From SZUA-318 sp964412015 (GTDB lineage: Bacteria > Gemmatimonadota > Gemmatimonadetes > Longimicrobiales > Gaopeijiaceae), in the NCBI GenBank assembly GCA_964412015.1, contig CAYPMO010000017.1:1-64000 (forward strand): DNA of 64,000 nucleotides, read 5' to 3'. Under the pieces are notes generated by a model. The model was given only the letters and a program-made list of their open reading frames with translations. It ran no database searches and had not been told where the DNA came from. Made by a program: the position numbers and the translations under genes. Positions 1 through 8,458 of this stretch are shown piece by piece (position 1 is the stretch's first letter; each line of letters begins with the position of its first letter).

Positions 1-8
1 GCCATCGA

Positions 9-81
9 AGCTGGCGGTCGGACTCGAACCGACGACCTGCTGCTTACAAGGCAGCCGCTCTACCGACTGAGCTACGCCAGC
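9..81 (-). tRNA. tRNA-Thr (anticodon TGT)
   Basis: Read on the minus strand, this 73-nt segment folds into a full cloverleaf. The 7-bp acceptor stem is GCTGGCG with CGCCAGC, the D stem GCTC with GAGC, the anticodon stem GCTGC with GCAGC, and the T stem GTCGG with CCGAC around TTCGAGT. The anticodon loop is CTTGTAA, so the anticodon is TGT, which reads ACA threonine codons. The discriminator base is T and the 3' CCA is not encoded, so CCA must be added after transcription. A promoter-like element lies just upstream at 115-143. Confidence 0.95.
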
Positions 82-114
82 GCAGGGGCAAGCACGCCGC
101 GCCCCGCGATCGGA

Positions 115-143
115 ATTAGCCGTCACGCGGGCGGACGCGTCAA
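115..143 (-). promoter_or_regulatory. Candidate sigma70-type promoter of tRNA-Thr
   Basis: On the minus strand a TTGACG -35 box (143-138) is followed after exactly 17 bp by GCTAAT (120-115), about 34 nt before the mature tRNA 5' end. The -35 is good; the -10 keeps only the last four consensus bases. The rest of the 82-223 gap shows nothing else that I recognise. Confidence 0.4.
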
Positions 144-223
144 GCGTTCGGGGCCCTCGGGCAGAGGGACCGCACGTTCCGCGAGGGGAGTCGTGGTCCG
201 GTCCGCGTCGGGTCGACGCTCCC

Positions 224-1654
224 TCACACCACCTTCCAACGTGTCCCCTGCGGGCCGTCTTCCAGCACGATCCCCTTCGCGGCGAGCTCGGCGCGGATCG
301 CGTCCGCCGCCGCGAAGTCGCGGGCCTCGCGGGCCGCTGCGCGCGCCTGGATGCGTTCCTCGACCCACGCGGCCAGGTCGTCGGCCACCGCGCGAGTCGC
401 GTGCGCCACCTCGAGCAGGCCGAGTACCCGGTCCATCGACCGGAGCGCGTCGAGCGCGGCCTCGCGGCCGGCCGGCGTGACGGTCGCGCGCGCGTCCAGC
501 TCTCCGTTGGCGCGGTTCACGAACCTGAAGAGCGCCGCCAGCGCGTCGGCCGAGTTGAAGTCGTCGTCCATGGCCGTACGGAACGCGTCCAGAGCCTCCC
601 GCGCGAGCTCGGGGAGTCGGCACGGTGCGGCCTCCTCGTCCGTCACGGTCGCCTCCAGCCGGGCCTCGAAGTCGAGCAGCCGCTGGACGGCCTTCTTCGA
701 GGCATCCAGCCCATCGATCGTGAAGTTCAGCTCCCTCCGGTATTGTGCGCTGACGAGCTGGTGGCGGATCGAGGCGACGTCGTAGCCCCTCTCGAGAAGC
801 TCGCGGAGCGTCACGTAGTTCCCGAGCGACTTCGACATCTTCCGCCCCTCGACGACGAGATGCTTGACGTGGAGCCAGTAGCGGACGAACGGCTTGCCCG
901 TGGCGGACTCGGACTGCGCGATCTCGTTCTCGTGGTGGGGGAAGACCAGGTCCTCGCCCCCCATGTGGATGTCGAGCGTCTCACCGAGCTCACCGATGCT
1001 CATCACCGAGCACTCGAGGTGCCATCCCGGCCTGCCCCGACCCCAGGGGGCATCCCATGCGGCGCCGGCTCGCTCGTCGGCCTCGCTCGCGGCCTTCCAG
1101 AGCGCGAAGTCCCGCGCGTCCTCCTTCTCGTACTCATCCTGGGCCACGCGCGCGCCGACCTTGAGCGACGATGGGTCGATGCCCTTGAGCCTCCCGTACG
1201 CGGGAAAGCTCGCGATCGAGAAGTAGACGGCGCCGTCCTCCGCCCGGTAGGCATGTCCGGAGGCCATCAGGCGCTCGATGAACTCGATCATCGGACCGAT
1301 GTACTCGGTGGCGCGGGGGTAGGCGTCGGCCGGGAGCACCCCGAGCGCGCGGGCGTCGGACAGGAACGCCTCACCGAACGGTCTCGTGAACTCCGCGACG
1401 GTCACGCCCTCCCGGACCGCGCCGCCGATCGTCTTGTCGTCCACGTCGGTGAGGTTCGTCACGAACTTCACCTCGTATCCGCTCCACTCGAGGTAGCGGT
1501 GGACGAGGTCGTAGGCGAGGAACGAGCGGTAGTTCCCGATGTGGGCGTAGCCGTAGATCGTCGGCCCGCACGCGTAGACACGCACCTTGCCGGGCTCGAG
1601 CGGCTCGAATGGCTCGAGGCGTCGGGTCAGGGTGTTGTAGACCTGGAGCGTCAT
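224..1654 (-). CDS. cysS: Cysteinyl-tRNA synthetase
   Basis: Charges tRNA-Cys with cysteine in the cytoplasm. The 476-residue length is normal for bacterial CysRS. Class I signatures are clear: HIGN at residues 38-41 and the KMSKS loop in GRKMSKSLGN. Zinc ligands are visible as Cys29 (VYACGPT), the Cys of HLECSVMS and the histidines of FPHHENE. The start was set at the ATG beginning MTLQVYNTLTRR; reading further upstream in this frame would run antiframe through pyrF. The start codon overlaps the pyrF stop in an ATGA junction, so cysS is the last gene of a long minus-strand operon. Confidence 0.97.
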   Translation of the reverse strand: MTLQVYNTLTRRLEPFEPLEPGKVRVYACGPTIYGYAHIGNYRSFLAYDLVHRYLEWSGYEVKFVTNLTDVDDKTIGGAVREGVTVAEFTRPFGEAFLSDARALGVLPADAYPRATEYIGPMIEFIERLMASGHAYRAEDGAVYFSIASFPAYGRLKGIDPSSLKVGARVAQDEYEKEDARDFALWKAASEADERAGAAWDAPWGRGRPGWHLECSVMSIGELGETLDIHMGGEDLVFPHHENEIAQSESATGKPFVRYWLHVKHLVVEGRKMSKSLGNYVTLRELLERGYDVASIRHQLVSAQYRRELNFTIDGLDASKKAVQRLLDFEARLEATVTDEEAAPCRLPELAREALDAFRTAMDDDFNSADALAALFRFVNRANGELDARATVTPAGREAALDALRSMDRVLGLLEVAHATRAVADDLAAWVEERIQARAAAREARDFAAADAIRAELAAKGIVLEDGPQGTRWKVV

Positions 1655-2334
1655 GGGATCTCGGCGAGAAGGGATGCGAGCGCGGCGGTGGGATCGTCGG
1701 CCTGGGTGACGGGGCGCCCCACGACGAGCCAGTCGGCTCCCGCGGCGACGGCCTCCGCCGGCGTGGCGACACGCTTCTGGTCGCCGCGCCCGGCGCCCTC
1801 CGGGCGGATTCCCGGAGTGACGATCAGGAAAGGAGGTGGGAGGCCCGGGCGGATCGCCCGGGCGTCCACGGGCGATGCCACGACGCCGTCGAGCCCGCAG
1901 CCGTGCGCGAGCGCCGCCAGGCGCGACACCTCGTCGCGGACGGATCCCACCGCGCGACCCCAGGCTCCCCGGAGGTCCTCCGGACCGAGGGAGGTCAGGA
2001 CGGTCACCCCCAGCAGCCGCAGCCGACCCGCCGCGGCGTCCCGGGCCGCCTCCATCATCGAAGCGCCGCCCGCGATGTGCACGGTCAGCAGTTCGACGTC
2101 GAGCGCCGCGGCCGCGTCCACGGCCCGCGCGACCGTGTTCGGGATGTCGTGGAGCTTGAGGTCGAGGAACACACGCTTCCCGCGACGGCGGAGCTCGTTC
2201 ACCACGTCGGGCCCGGAGCGCGTGTAGAGCTCCAGGCCGACCTTGTAGAACTCGCCCGCCCCGCCCAGACGGTCCACCAGGGCCAGCGCCGCGTCGGCGG
2301 ACGGCAGATCGAGCGCCACGATGATCCCGGCCAT
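1651..2334 (-). CDS. pyrF: Orotidine 5'-phosphate decarboxylase
   Basis: Converts OMP to UMP, the last step of de novo pyrimidine synthesis. The 227-residue protein is the usual size for the short bacterial type. The diagnostic DLKLHDIPNT motif is at residues 58-67, with catalytic Asp58, Lys60 and Asp63. The phosphate-binding end reads TPGIRPEG then VVGRPVT near residue 200. The start overlaps the pyrD stop (TGATG) and the stop overlaps the cysS start (ATGA), so translation is probably coupled along pyrD-pyrF-cysS. Confidence 0.97.
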   Translation of the reverse strand: MAGIIVALDLPSADAALALVDRLGGAGEFYKVGLELYTRSGPDVVNELRRRGKRVFLDLKLHDIPNTVARAVDAAAALDVELLTVHIAGGASMMEAARDAAAGRLRLLGVTVLTSLGPEDLRGAWGRAVGSVRDEVSRLAALAHGCGLDGVVASPVDARAIRPGLPPPFLIVTPGIRPEGAGRGDQKRVATPAEAVAAGADWLVVGRPVTQADDPTAALASLLAEIP

Positions 2335-3254
2335 CAGCGACCACCTCCAGGAGCGGGCACGAGCGAAGCCCAGTCGATCACGCCGTGGCGCGCGCCCCAG
2401 CGTTCGAGCTCCCGGACGATCCGCTCGGCGGCCCTCGGCTCCGCGAACGTCGCCGTACCCACCTGAATCAGGGATGCCCCGGCGCGCGCGTACGCGATGG
2501 CGTCGCCGGCGTTGCCCACGCCTCCGACCCCGACGAGCGGAAGGTCCGTCGCCGCGCGGACTCTCTTCACCGCGAGGAGGCCGGCGGGACGCAGCGCCGG
2601 GCCGCTCACGCCACCGGGACCCGCGCCCAGCTCGGGCCGACCGTCGGCCGTCAGGAGGATGCCGGGAAGGGTGTTCACCAGCGTGAGCCCGTCCGCGCCC
2701 GCGTCGGCGGCCACGTGTGCCGTGTCCTCCAACGCGAGGTCGTTCGGGGCGAGCTTCGCGAGGAGGGGCCGGCGCGTGCGCGCGCGGCATCCCGAGATCA
2801 CCGCGGCGACCGCTCGGGGATCGAGCGCGAAGGGCGGACCGTCCCTGCTCGCGTCGTTCGGGCACGAGAGATTCACTTCGTAGCCGAGGAAGCCTTCCTC
2901 TCCGTCCAGACCTTCGACGAGCGCGTGGTAGTCCTCCACGGTGTGCCCCGCGATGCTCACGAAAACGCGCGCCCGTTTCACGTGCTCGCGGATCCACGGG
3001 AGCTTGCCCTCGCGCGTGCCTTCGAGGCCGGGGTTGGCGAGCCCGATGGAGTTCAGCATGCCACCCGAGAACTCCGCCACTCGGGGAGCGTGGTTGCCCA
3101 CGCGGGGCTCGAGGGTCACCGACTTGGTGACGAAGCCGCCCAACGCATCCAGATCGAGAACGTCCGCCAGCTCCTGACCGAAACCGCAGGTGCCGGACGC
3201 CAGGAGCACGGGGTTCTGGAACGTGGCTCCGAAGAGCTCGGTCTGCAGCCTCAC
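2334..3254 (-). CDS. pyrD: Dihydroorotate dehydrogenase, class 1 (1B-like)
   Basis: Oxidises dihydroorotate to orotate with bound FMN. The 306-residue protein begins with the type 1B pattern NPVLLASGTCGFG and has the catalytic cysteine in VNLSCPN (Cys131), which replaces the serine of membrane class 2 enzymes. Glycine-rich FMN-binding segments follow (GVGGVGNAGD). It starts with GTG overlapping the upstream lipoprotein stop (GTGA). Class 1B enzymes normally work with the iron-sulfur flavoprotein PyrK; no pyrK gene is present in this window. The pairing with pyrF fits the pathway. Confidence 0.95.
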   Translation of the reverse strand: MRLQTELFGATFQNPVLLASGTCGFGQELADVLDLDALGGFVTKSVTLEPRVGNHAPRVAEFSGGMLNSIGLANPGLEGTREGKLPWIREHVKRARVFVSIAGHTVEDYHALVEGLDGEEGFLGYEVNLSCPNDASRDGPPFALDPRAVAAVISGCRARTRRPLLAKLAPNDLALEDTAHVAADAGADGLTLVNTLPGILLTADGRPELGAGPGGVSGPALRPAGLLAVKRVRAATDLPLVGVGGVGNAGDAIAYARAGASLIQVGTATFAEPRAAERIVRELERWGARHGVIDWASLVPAPGGGR

Positions 3255-4579
3255 CGGGTCCTCATGCTTTCGAGTCGCCGGGCGAGCTCTTCCTCGAGGG
3301 CCTCGAGACCCAGCGCGGGCTCGCCCATGGCGGCCAGAACGTAAGGGCTGTCGCTCCGTCCCTCCAGGCGTCCGCGCAGCCAGGCCCGGTCGCCTTCGTC
3401 GGCCGACAGGTCCAACGCGGCGAGCAACGCCTTGGCCACCCAGGGATCGGAGGGAACCGCGTCGGTATAGGCGAGGAACAGCCCGCGGGCCAGGGCGGGC
3501 GCGCCGAGGCGGTCGCGCGCGACCTCGGCCGCCGCGAACCAGGCCAGCGGCTCCGACAGCCCTCGCTCCGCCAGGTCCATCATCTCCTGGAGGTCCTCGA
3601 CACGGCGCGCGACCTCCTCACGCCCCAGGCCGGGCAGCAGGATCGGGAAGGCGGCCCGCGCGTCGAGAAGGTCGCGCGCGCCGGCGAGGTGCCAGGCCGC
3701 GAGGTCCAGGCGGGCCTGCGCGGCGGCCGGCCCGAAACCGTCGGCCACACGCCGGAGGAGCTCCTCCGCCCGCACGCTGTCGCCCGCCTCGCGCACCAGC
3801 AGCGCGCGCGCGAGGCGTACCCTGCCCCGGGGCGTCGGGGCCCAGCGCGACGTGTCCGCACCGGAGAGGAACTCCGCCGCCACGCCGGGGCCCCACGCCT
3901 GCGCCGCCTTCCGCGCCAGCGCCACGACGGTGTCCGCGCGCGCACCCGCCTCACCGTACGCGAGCAACCGGTCCATCCCCTCACGCACCCGATCACGGTT
4001 GCCGAGGCGGATCCCGAAATCGACGCGCGTGAGCGCGGCGTCCATCCGGACATTCCTCTCCCCCGCCGCCTGATCGAGGTCCCACCAGCCGACATCCGAC
4101 TCCCCGATCGAAAGCAAGCCCCGTCCGCGCCAGAGGTGGCCCTCCGCACGGAGTGCGCCCGGAGGAAGGTCCCGGATCGCCCGGCTCAGCAGGAGAGCCC
4201 CTCGGTCCGCGTCCCCGGCGACGACCATCGCCACTCCCAGGTTGAGCTCGGCGGAAAGGCGGACCTCGTCGGTCCCGGCGCGTCGCGCCGCTTCCTCCAG
4301 GGCGGCTCGGCCCTCGCGGAGTTCTCCCAGCCGCAAGTACGCCCTTCCCATGAGGAGGAGGGCCTCGTCGGCCCATTCTCCCTCGGGCTCCTGCCGGAAG
4401 CCCTTCGCCGCCTTCCGAACGACATCCTGGTACCGGGCCGCCGCCAGCGAGTCTCTTCCCGCCAGGCGCAGTTCGTCGCCCTCGTGGAGCAACCGCTCCG
4501 CGTTGTAGAGCGCGTTGTAGTAGACGCACGCGGAGAGCAGCAGCAGCGCGCCCGCGAGGGCGGCGCCGGGGCGTCTCAC
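3251..4579 (-). CDS. TPR-type lipoprotein of unknown function
   Basis: A 442-residue protein with an N-terminal lipobox (LLLLSAC, Cys at about residue 18), so probably anchored in a membrane facing the periplasm. The rest is alanine- and leucine-rich helical sequence with repeated A-x-A-R-Y and L-G-E-L patterns typical of tetratricopeptide repeats, for example AARYQDVVRKA near residue 47. It starts with GTG inside a GTGA junction with the amidase gene and ends in a GTGA junction with pyrD. Its place beside an amidase hints at a role in envelope assembly, but that is inference. Function not recognised. Confidence 0.85.
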   Translation of the reverse strand: MRRPGAALAGALLLLSACVYYNALYNAERLLHEGDELRLAGRDSLAAARYQDVVRKAAKGFRQEPEGEWADEALLLMGRAYLRLGELREGRAALEEAARRAGTDEVRLSAELNLGVAMVVAGDADRGALLLSRAIRDLPPGALRAEGHLWRGRGLLSIGESDVGWWDLDQAAGERNVRMDAALTRVDFGIRLGNRDRVREGMDRLLAYGEAGARADTVVALARKAAQAWGPGVAAEFLSGADTSRWAPTPRGRVRLARALLVREAGDSVRAEELLRRVADGFGPAAAQARLDLAAWHLAGARDLLDARAAFPILLPGLGREEVARRVEDLQEMMDLAERGLSEPLAWFAAAEVARDRLGAPALARGLFLAYTDAVPSDPWVAKALLAALDLSADEGDRAWLRGRLEGRSDSPYVLAAMGEPALGLEALEEELARRLESMRTR

Positions 4580-5847
4580 CGTCTCCCCCCGGCCCCGCCC
4601 CCGGCTCTCGGCGGATATCTCTGGAAGAACCTCACGGCCGCCTCCGCGAGAGCCTTGCCCGCCTCGTTCTGGAAGTCGGCCCGCCCGAGCAGCCTAGCTT
4701 CCTCGGGATGCGAGAGGTAGCCGACCTCGACGAGGACCGCCGGCATGATCGCGTTCGTGATCACGGCGAGAGGAGCTTGCTTCACGCCGCGGTCGGGGCC
4801 GGGATGCACCCGCGCCAATTCCTGCTGGACCATCTCGGCCAGCAGTGAGGACCAGTGCTGCTGATCGAGGTTCTTGAGCTCGCGCAGAATGAAGTCGAGA
4901 TCCCCCCCGGTTCCTTCGAGCGGGTTCTCGATCCCGAGCGGCGCGTTTTCGATCTCGGCGACGCGACGCTCATGCTCGGTGCGGGCCTCCGAGAGGAAGT
5001 AGGTCTCGAATCCCCGGACGGGCGAGCTCCGGGAGGGAGCGGAGTTCGCATGGATGGACACGAAGATCCCGGGGCGCTCCCCCTTCAGCCGCGTGGCGCG
5101 CGCACCACGATCCCACAGAGGCACGAGCACGTCGCCGTCACGGATGAGGTGGACTTCGAGGTCCGGCACGCCGCGGAGTGCCTCGGCCATCGCGCGCGCG
5201 ACCCCGAGCGCGACGGTCTTCTCGCGGATGCCGCCCGGCCCGAGCGTCCCCGGGTCCCGGCCACCGTGCCCGGCGTCGATGATGACCACGCGGCGATCGG
5301 CCACCGCGGGGCTGTCGGCGCGCGCGGGTTCCGGCCGCGTGATCGGGAGGGCGCGGATGGGACGCGCGGACAGATCCGCGCGGAACTCCTGCGTGGCGTC
5401 GGGCCGGGCCGGCTCGACCTCGGGTCCCCACGCGAGCCTCATGGCGGACGCGTCGAAGCGGTAGGATCCCGGGAGCATCCCCGGGAAGAGATCGGTGACG
5501 AGCTGGAGCGGCACGTACAGATCGGCGCCGGCGAAGTACGGAGCGTGCGCCATCTGCACGATCCGGTCCGCCCAGTGGAGGAACGGCGTTCCGTCACGCA
5601 GCTCGACCCGTTCCCCGCGCGGGCCTTGCAGGCGCACGCCCAGAGGCGTCGGCTCGACGCGCCACCCCACCCGGCCGAGCGACGCGGCCGTCAGCGCCGA
5701 GAACCCGCGCGCGATGGTCACCTCCAGCGCGATCTCGGAGCCGCCCCGCCTCAGCCGCAGCGCCGGGCCCGCCTGGGCCGCCGACGGGATGGGCGCCACG
5801 GCGCAGGCCGCGAGCAGGGCCGCGACCCGAGGGAGATGGTGTCTCAT
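4576..5847 (-). CDS. Secreted N-acetylmuramoyl-L-alanine amidase (Amidase_3)
   Basis: Predicted peptidoglycan hydrolase that cuts the bond between MurNAc and L-alanine in the periplasm. The 423-residue protein starts with a signal peptide (to about SAAQA). A beta-rich stalk domain follows (residues about 25-150), resembling copper amine oxidase N-terminal-like modules. The catalytic Amidase_3 domain begins at VVIIDAGHGGRDPG, with zinc-ligand histidine, then GIREKTVALG (Glu ligand), VSIHANS (His ligand) and the catalytic Glu in LVEVGYLSHPEEA. The ATG chosen overlaps the smpB stop (ATGA); reading further upstream would only overlap smpB out of frame. Confidence 0.93.
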   Translation of the reverse strand: MRHHLPRVAALLAACAVAPIPSAAQAGPALRLRRGGSEIALEVTIARGFSALTAASLGRVGWRVEPTPLGVRLQGPRGERVELRDGTPFLHWADRIVQMAHAPYFAGADLYVPLQLVTDLFPGMLPGSYRFDASAMRLAWGPEVEPARPDATQEFRADLSARPIRALPITRPEPARADSPAVADRRVVIIDAGHGGRDPGTLGPGGIREKTVALGVARAMAEALRGVPDLEVHLIRDGDVLVPLWDRGARATRLKGERPGIFVSIHANSAPSRSSPVRGFETYFLSEARTEHERRVAEIENAPLGIENPLEGTGGDLDFILRELKNLDQQHWSSLLAEMVQQELARVHPGPDRGVKQAPLAVITNAIMPAVLVEVGYLSHPEEARLLGRADFQNEAGKALAEAAVRFFQRYPPRAGGGAGGRR

Positions 5848-6305
5848 CGTCCTCCCGCGGCCCGGCGGGCCTCGCGGTCGAGCTGCTTCCGCTTCAAGGC
5901 CTCGCGCTTGTCGTGGAGCTTCTTGCCGCGCGCGAGGGCGAGCCTGACCTTCGCGTAGCCTCGCGCGAAGTAGATCTCCAGGGGCACGAGCGTGAGGCCT
6001 TTCTCCTCGACCTTTCCGACCAGCCGCCGGATCTCTCTGCGGTTGAGGAGCAGCTTGCGCGTCCGCACCGGGTCCACGTTGAAGCGGTTCGCCTCTTCGT
6101 AGGGGCTGATGTGGAGGCTGTGGAGCCAGACCTCGCCCCGCTCTACGGTGGCGAAGGCATCTTGGAAGGACGCCTTGCCCACCCGCAGGGACTTCACCTC
6201 GGGTCCCTTGAGTGCCATGCCGGCCTCGAAGGTCTCCAGGATCTCGTAGTCGTGGCGCGCCTTCCGGTTGCGCGCGACGACCTTTCGGTCTGCGTCCTCG
6301 CTCAC
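5844..6305 (-). CDS. smpB: SsrA-binding protein
   Basis: Binds tmRNA and delivers it to stalled ribosomes for trans-translation. The length (153 residues) and core motifs are typical: HDYEILETFEAGMALKGPEV, then SLRVGKASFQDAF and GKKLHDKREALKR near the C terminus, which forms the tail that enters the mRNA channel. It starts with GTG. The gene lies 12 bp after the L,D-transpeptidase gene and overlaps the amidase start (ATGA). The tmRNA gene itself was not seen in this window. Confidence 0.97.
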   Translation of the reverse strand: MSEDADRKVVARNRKARHDYEILETFEAGMALKGPEVKSLRVGKASFQDAFATVERGEVWLHSLHISPYEEANRFNVDPVRTRKLLLNRREIRRLVGKVEEKGLTLVPLEIYFARGYAKVRLALARGKKLHDKREALKRKQLDREARRAAGGR

Positions 6306-6317
6306 GGTGCGATCCCG

Positions 6318-6935
6318 TCAGTAGATGAGGACAGGCGTTCCCACGTCCACCATGTGCATCAGCGACCGCGCGGCTTCGTTGGTGAGCCGGATGCAACCGT
6401 GGGACACCCGGCGCCGCTCGGGGTCCGGATGCAGGACGAGCTCGGGCTGGTTCGTCCCGTGGATGGCGATTCCATCCCCCAGGTAGATCGCCGTGCTCCC
6501 CATGATGCCCCGCATGATCCGGGCAGGGCTGTCCGGAGGAGGGATCGGCCGACCCTTCTCGACGAAGTGCCAGTCGGGCGCTTCCCAGAGCGGATCCTTC
6601 TCCATGCGCTGGATGCGGAACATGCCCCGAGGGGTGGAGAACTTCCACCGGTGCTCGCCGGTCGCGAGGCGGAACCCGGTTCCCGTGCCCGCAGGGGCCG
6701 ACCATACGGCGCGCGGCCCGTCGAACACGAAGACCCGGTTCTCCGCCAGGTGGACCACGACGTACCGACCCCCGCCGCGCACCAGCGGACGGTCGGTGAC
6801 CACGTCACGCTCGAGAAACTCGGCGCGAAAGCGCACCTCACCATCGTCCTGTGGCACGAGTTGCGCCCGGAGGGGCCACGTCCCCGCGCCCATGGCCACG
6901 AGGAGGGCGATCGCCGGTCCGGTCCGGAAGCTCAT
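6318..6935 (-). CDS. L,D-transpeptidase (YkuD) family protein
   Basis: Predicted peptidoglycan cross-linking or lipoprotein-anchoring enzyme of the periplasm. The 205-residue protein has a signal peptide (cleavage near PLRAQ) and a YkuD catalytic domain ending in SHGCIRLTNEAA, with catalytic Cys181 and upstream His (AIHGTNQ). The start was set at the ATG beginning MSFRTGPAIA because it overlaps the yihY stop in an ATGA junction and is followed directly by a hydrophobic signal sequence. Upstream reading in this frame runs out of frame through yihY. Confidence 0.92.
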   Translation of the reverse strand: MSFRTGPAIALLVAMGAGTWPLRAQLVPQDDGEVRFRAEFLERDVVTDRPLVRGGGRYVVVHLAENRVFVFDGPRAVWSAPAGTGTGFRLATGEHRWKFSTPRGMFRIQRMEKDPLWEAPDWHFVEKGRPIPPPDSPARIMRGIMGSTAIYLGDGIAIHGTNQPELVLHPDPERRRVSHGCIRLTNEAARSLMHMVDVGTPVLIY

Positions 6936-7738
6936 GAAGCGGCGCCTACCTTCACTTTCTCCGCCTGTCGCGAGGCATACATATGGGCGATTTCGCCGCC
7001 CAAGATAAACACTACCGCTTCGTAATAGATCCAGAAGAAGACCAGCGCCACGACCGCCACGTTCCCCCACGTGGACGTGTAGTCCGCGACATCGATGGCG
7101 TACCAGGAGAACCCCACTTTCAGCGCCTCGTGGGCTACGGCGGCGAACGTCGCCCCGACCATGGAGGTCCTCCACGGGATCCTCCCCGCGGGGATATAGC
7201 GGTAGACGATCAGGAACAGGAACCACACCGACACGAGGGCCACTCCCTGACCGAGCGCCCATTCGGCCACACTCAACGCGTCGCCCCCCAATCCCAGCAC
7301 GTCCACCCCGAATCCCACGGCTGCCTCGAACGTCACGGTCACACCGAGGTTCAGGGTCAGGAGCGACGCACCCACCGCGACCACGAGCACGTCGAACAGC
7401 TTCCCATGGAGGACGCCGCGCTCCCGCGCGAGGTCGAAGATCCTGCGGAGCACGGCGCGGAGCGTCCCCACGAGCCGGGTGGCGAGCCAGGTGAAGATCA
7501 ACGCGCCGAGGACCGTGAACCCCGAGCGCTGCTCGAGCACGCTGACCACGAGGCCCCGCACCGCACCCACCGCGTCCAGATCCTCGGCCCCCTCGGGCAT
7601 CGTGCGGACGACCGCGGACACGATGGCACCCGCAGGGTCGGTCACGTGAGCGGAGAGCACGTACCCGGATATCCCGATCGCGAGCAGGAGCAACGGCAGC
7701 GCGGCCACGAGGATGTTGAACGCCACCGCGGCGGCCAT
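6932..7738 (-). CDS. YihY/UPF0761 family membrane protein
   Basis: Polytopic inner-membrane protein of the YihY (formerly RNase BN) family, 268 residues from the ATG used here. Visible hallmarks are FNILVAALPLLLLAIGISGY, TWLATRLVGTLRAVLRRIFD and the C-terminal FFWIYYEAVVFILGGEIAH. The start is uncertain. The family normally has an amphipathic segment before this ATG, and the frame upstream does encode one (WAFLRLLGIKVARDEAFF), but no ATG, GTG or TTG lies in that frame back to the stop near 7922. A CTG at 7777 or an upstream sequence change are possible. Function of the family is unsettled; a transport or envelope role is assumed. Confidence 0.85.
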   Translation of the reverse strand: MAAAVAFNILVAALPLLLLAIGISGYVLSAHVTDPAGAIVSAVVRTMPEGAEDLDAVGAVRGLVVSVLEQRSGFTVLGALIFTWLATRLVGTLRAVLRRIFDLARERGVLHGKLFDVLVVAVGASLLTLNLGVTVTFEAAVGFGVDVLGLGGDALSVAEWALGQGVALVSVWFLFLIVYRYIPAGRIPWRTSMVGATFAAVAHEALKVGFSWYAIDVADYTSTWGNVAVVALVFFWIYYEAVVFILGGEIAHMYASRQAEKVKVGAAS

Positions 7739-7896
7739 GAAGAACGCCTCGTCCCTCGCGACCTTGATCCCGAGCAGGCGGAGGAAGGCCCACGCCCGTC
7801 GCCAAGGCGGCGCGTGCGAAGACGCCGCGGTGGAGAGTTCTCCCCCCCGCGGCGTGTCGGGGCCCGGCCAGGGGCCCCCGGAGCCCGTTTCGTGGC

Positions 7897-8346
7897 TCAG
7901 GCGTCCACTTCCTCGTCTTCGTCACCCGTCTCCGCGCCGGATTCTCCGGTGGCGGCCTGGCGCGCCGCCTCGATCCCGGCGCGATACGCGGCCTTGGACC
8001 GTTCGAGCTTCCTCTCGAGGTCGTCACGCGCGTCCATGGCTGCCTTCCGGCCCGCGTCCACGGCCTCGCGAACGTCCTCCACGCGGGCCTGCACGCCCTC
8101 GCGCGCCACGTCGAGCCGCTCCTCGAGGTTCTTCTGCGCCGTGCGCATGCGCTCCTCGGCCGCCGTCTTGAGCTTGCGGGCCCGTTCCTTCAGCTCCTCC
8201 TGCGTCTCGACCCCGGACTTGGGCGCGAACAACAGCGCGAGCCCGGCCCCGACCAGGGCCCCGAGGATGAACGAACCGACGCCGCTTCCCCCGCGGTCGA
8301 TGATGATGGTGGGCACTTCGTCATGGTCACGCATGTTCGTCTCCAT
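7897..8346 (-). CDS. YtxH domain protein
   Basis: A 149-residue protein with one N-terminal membrane segment (SFILGALVGAGLALLFAPKSG, residues about 24-44), whose LLFAPKSG end is the signature of the YtxH (gas-vesicle/stress) family. A long charged helix rich in Glu, Arg and Ala follows, apolipoprotein-like and probably coiled coil. Members are often stress-induced envelope proteins of unknown mechanism. The start could also be the second Met (MRDHDEVP). It is the first gene of the minus-strand run that leads to yihY; the 8347-8458 gap before it holds only a GGCGCC hairpin and no clear promoter. Confidence 0.8.
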   Translation of the reverse strand: METNMRDHDEVPTIIIDRGGSGVGSFILGALVGAGLALLFAPKSGVETQEELKERARKLKTAAEERMRTAQKNLEERLDVAREGVQARVEDVREAVDAGRKAAMDARDDLERKLERSKAAYRAGIEAARQAATGESGAETGDEDEEVDA

Positions 8347-8458
8347 TTACCGCTCCCGCCCACGGCGCCCCGCGCGGCGCCCGGATCTTTTCTCAAGGTA
8401 ACCCGCACGCATGGGCGCCACTAGCAGCCGTGCGCACCGAGCAAGCCGGCTCGAGGCG

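Noticed and set aside
401..2227. 608-residue plus-strand open frame across cysS and pyrF
   Set aside because: It is antisense to two well-supported enzymes and has an Arg- and Glu-rich composition with no domain, as expected from high-GC antisense reading.
8363..8380. GGCGCC hairpin before the YtxH gene as an intrinsic terminator of pgi
   Set aside because: The 6-bp stem is short, and no T-run follows on the minus strand, where pgi is transcribed. The TTTT lies on the wrong side.
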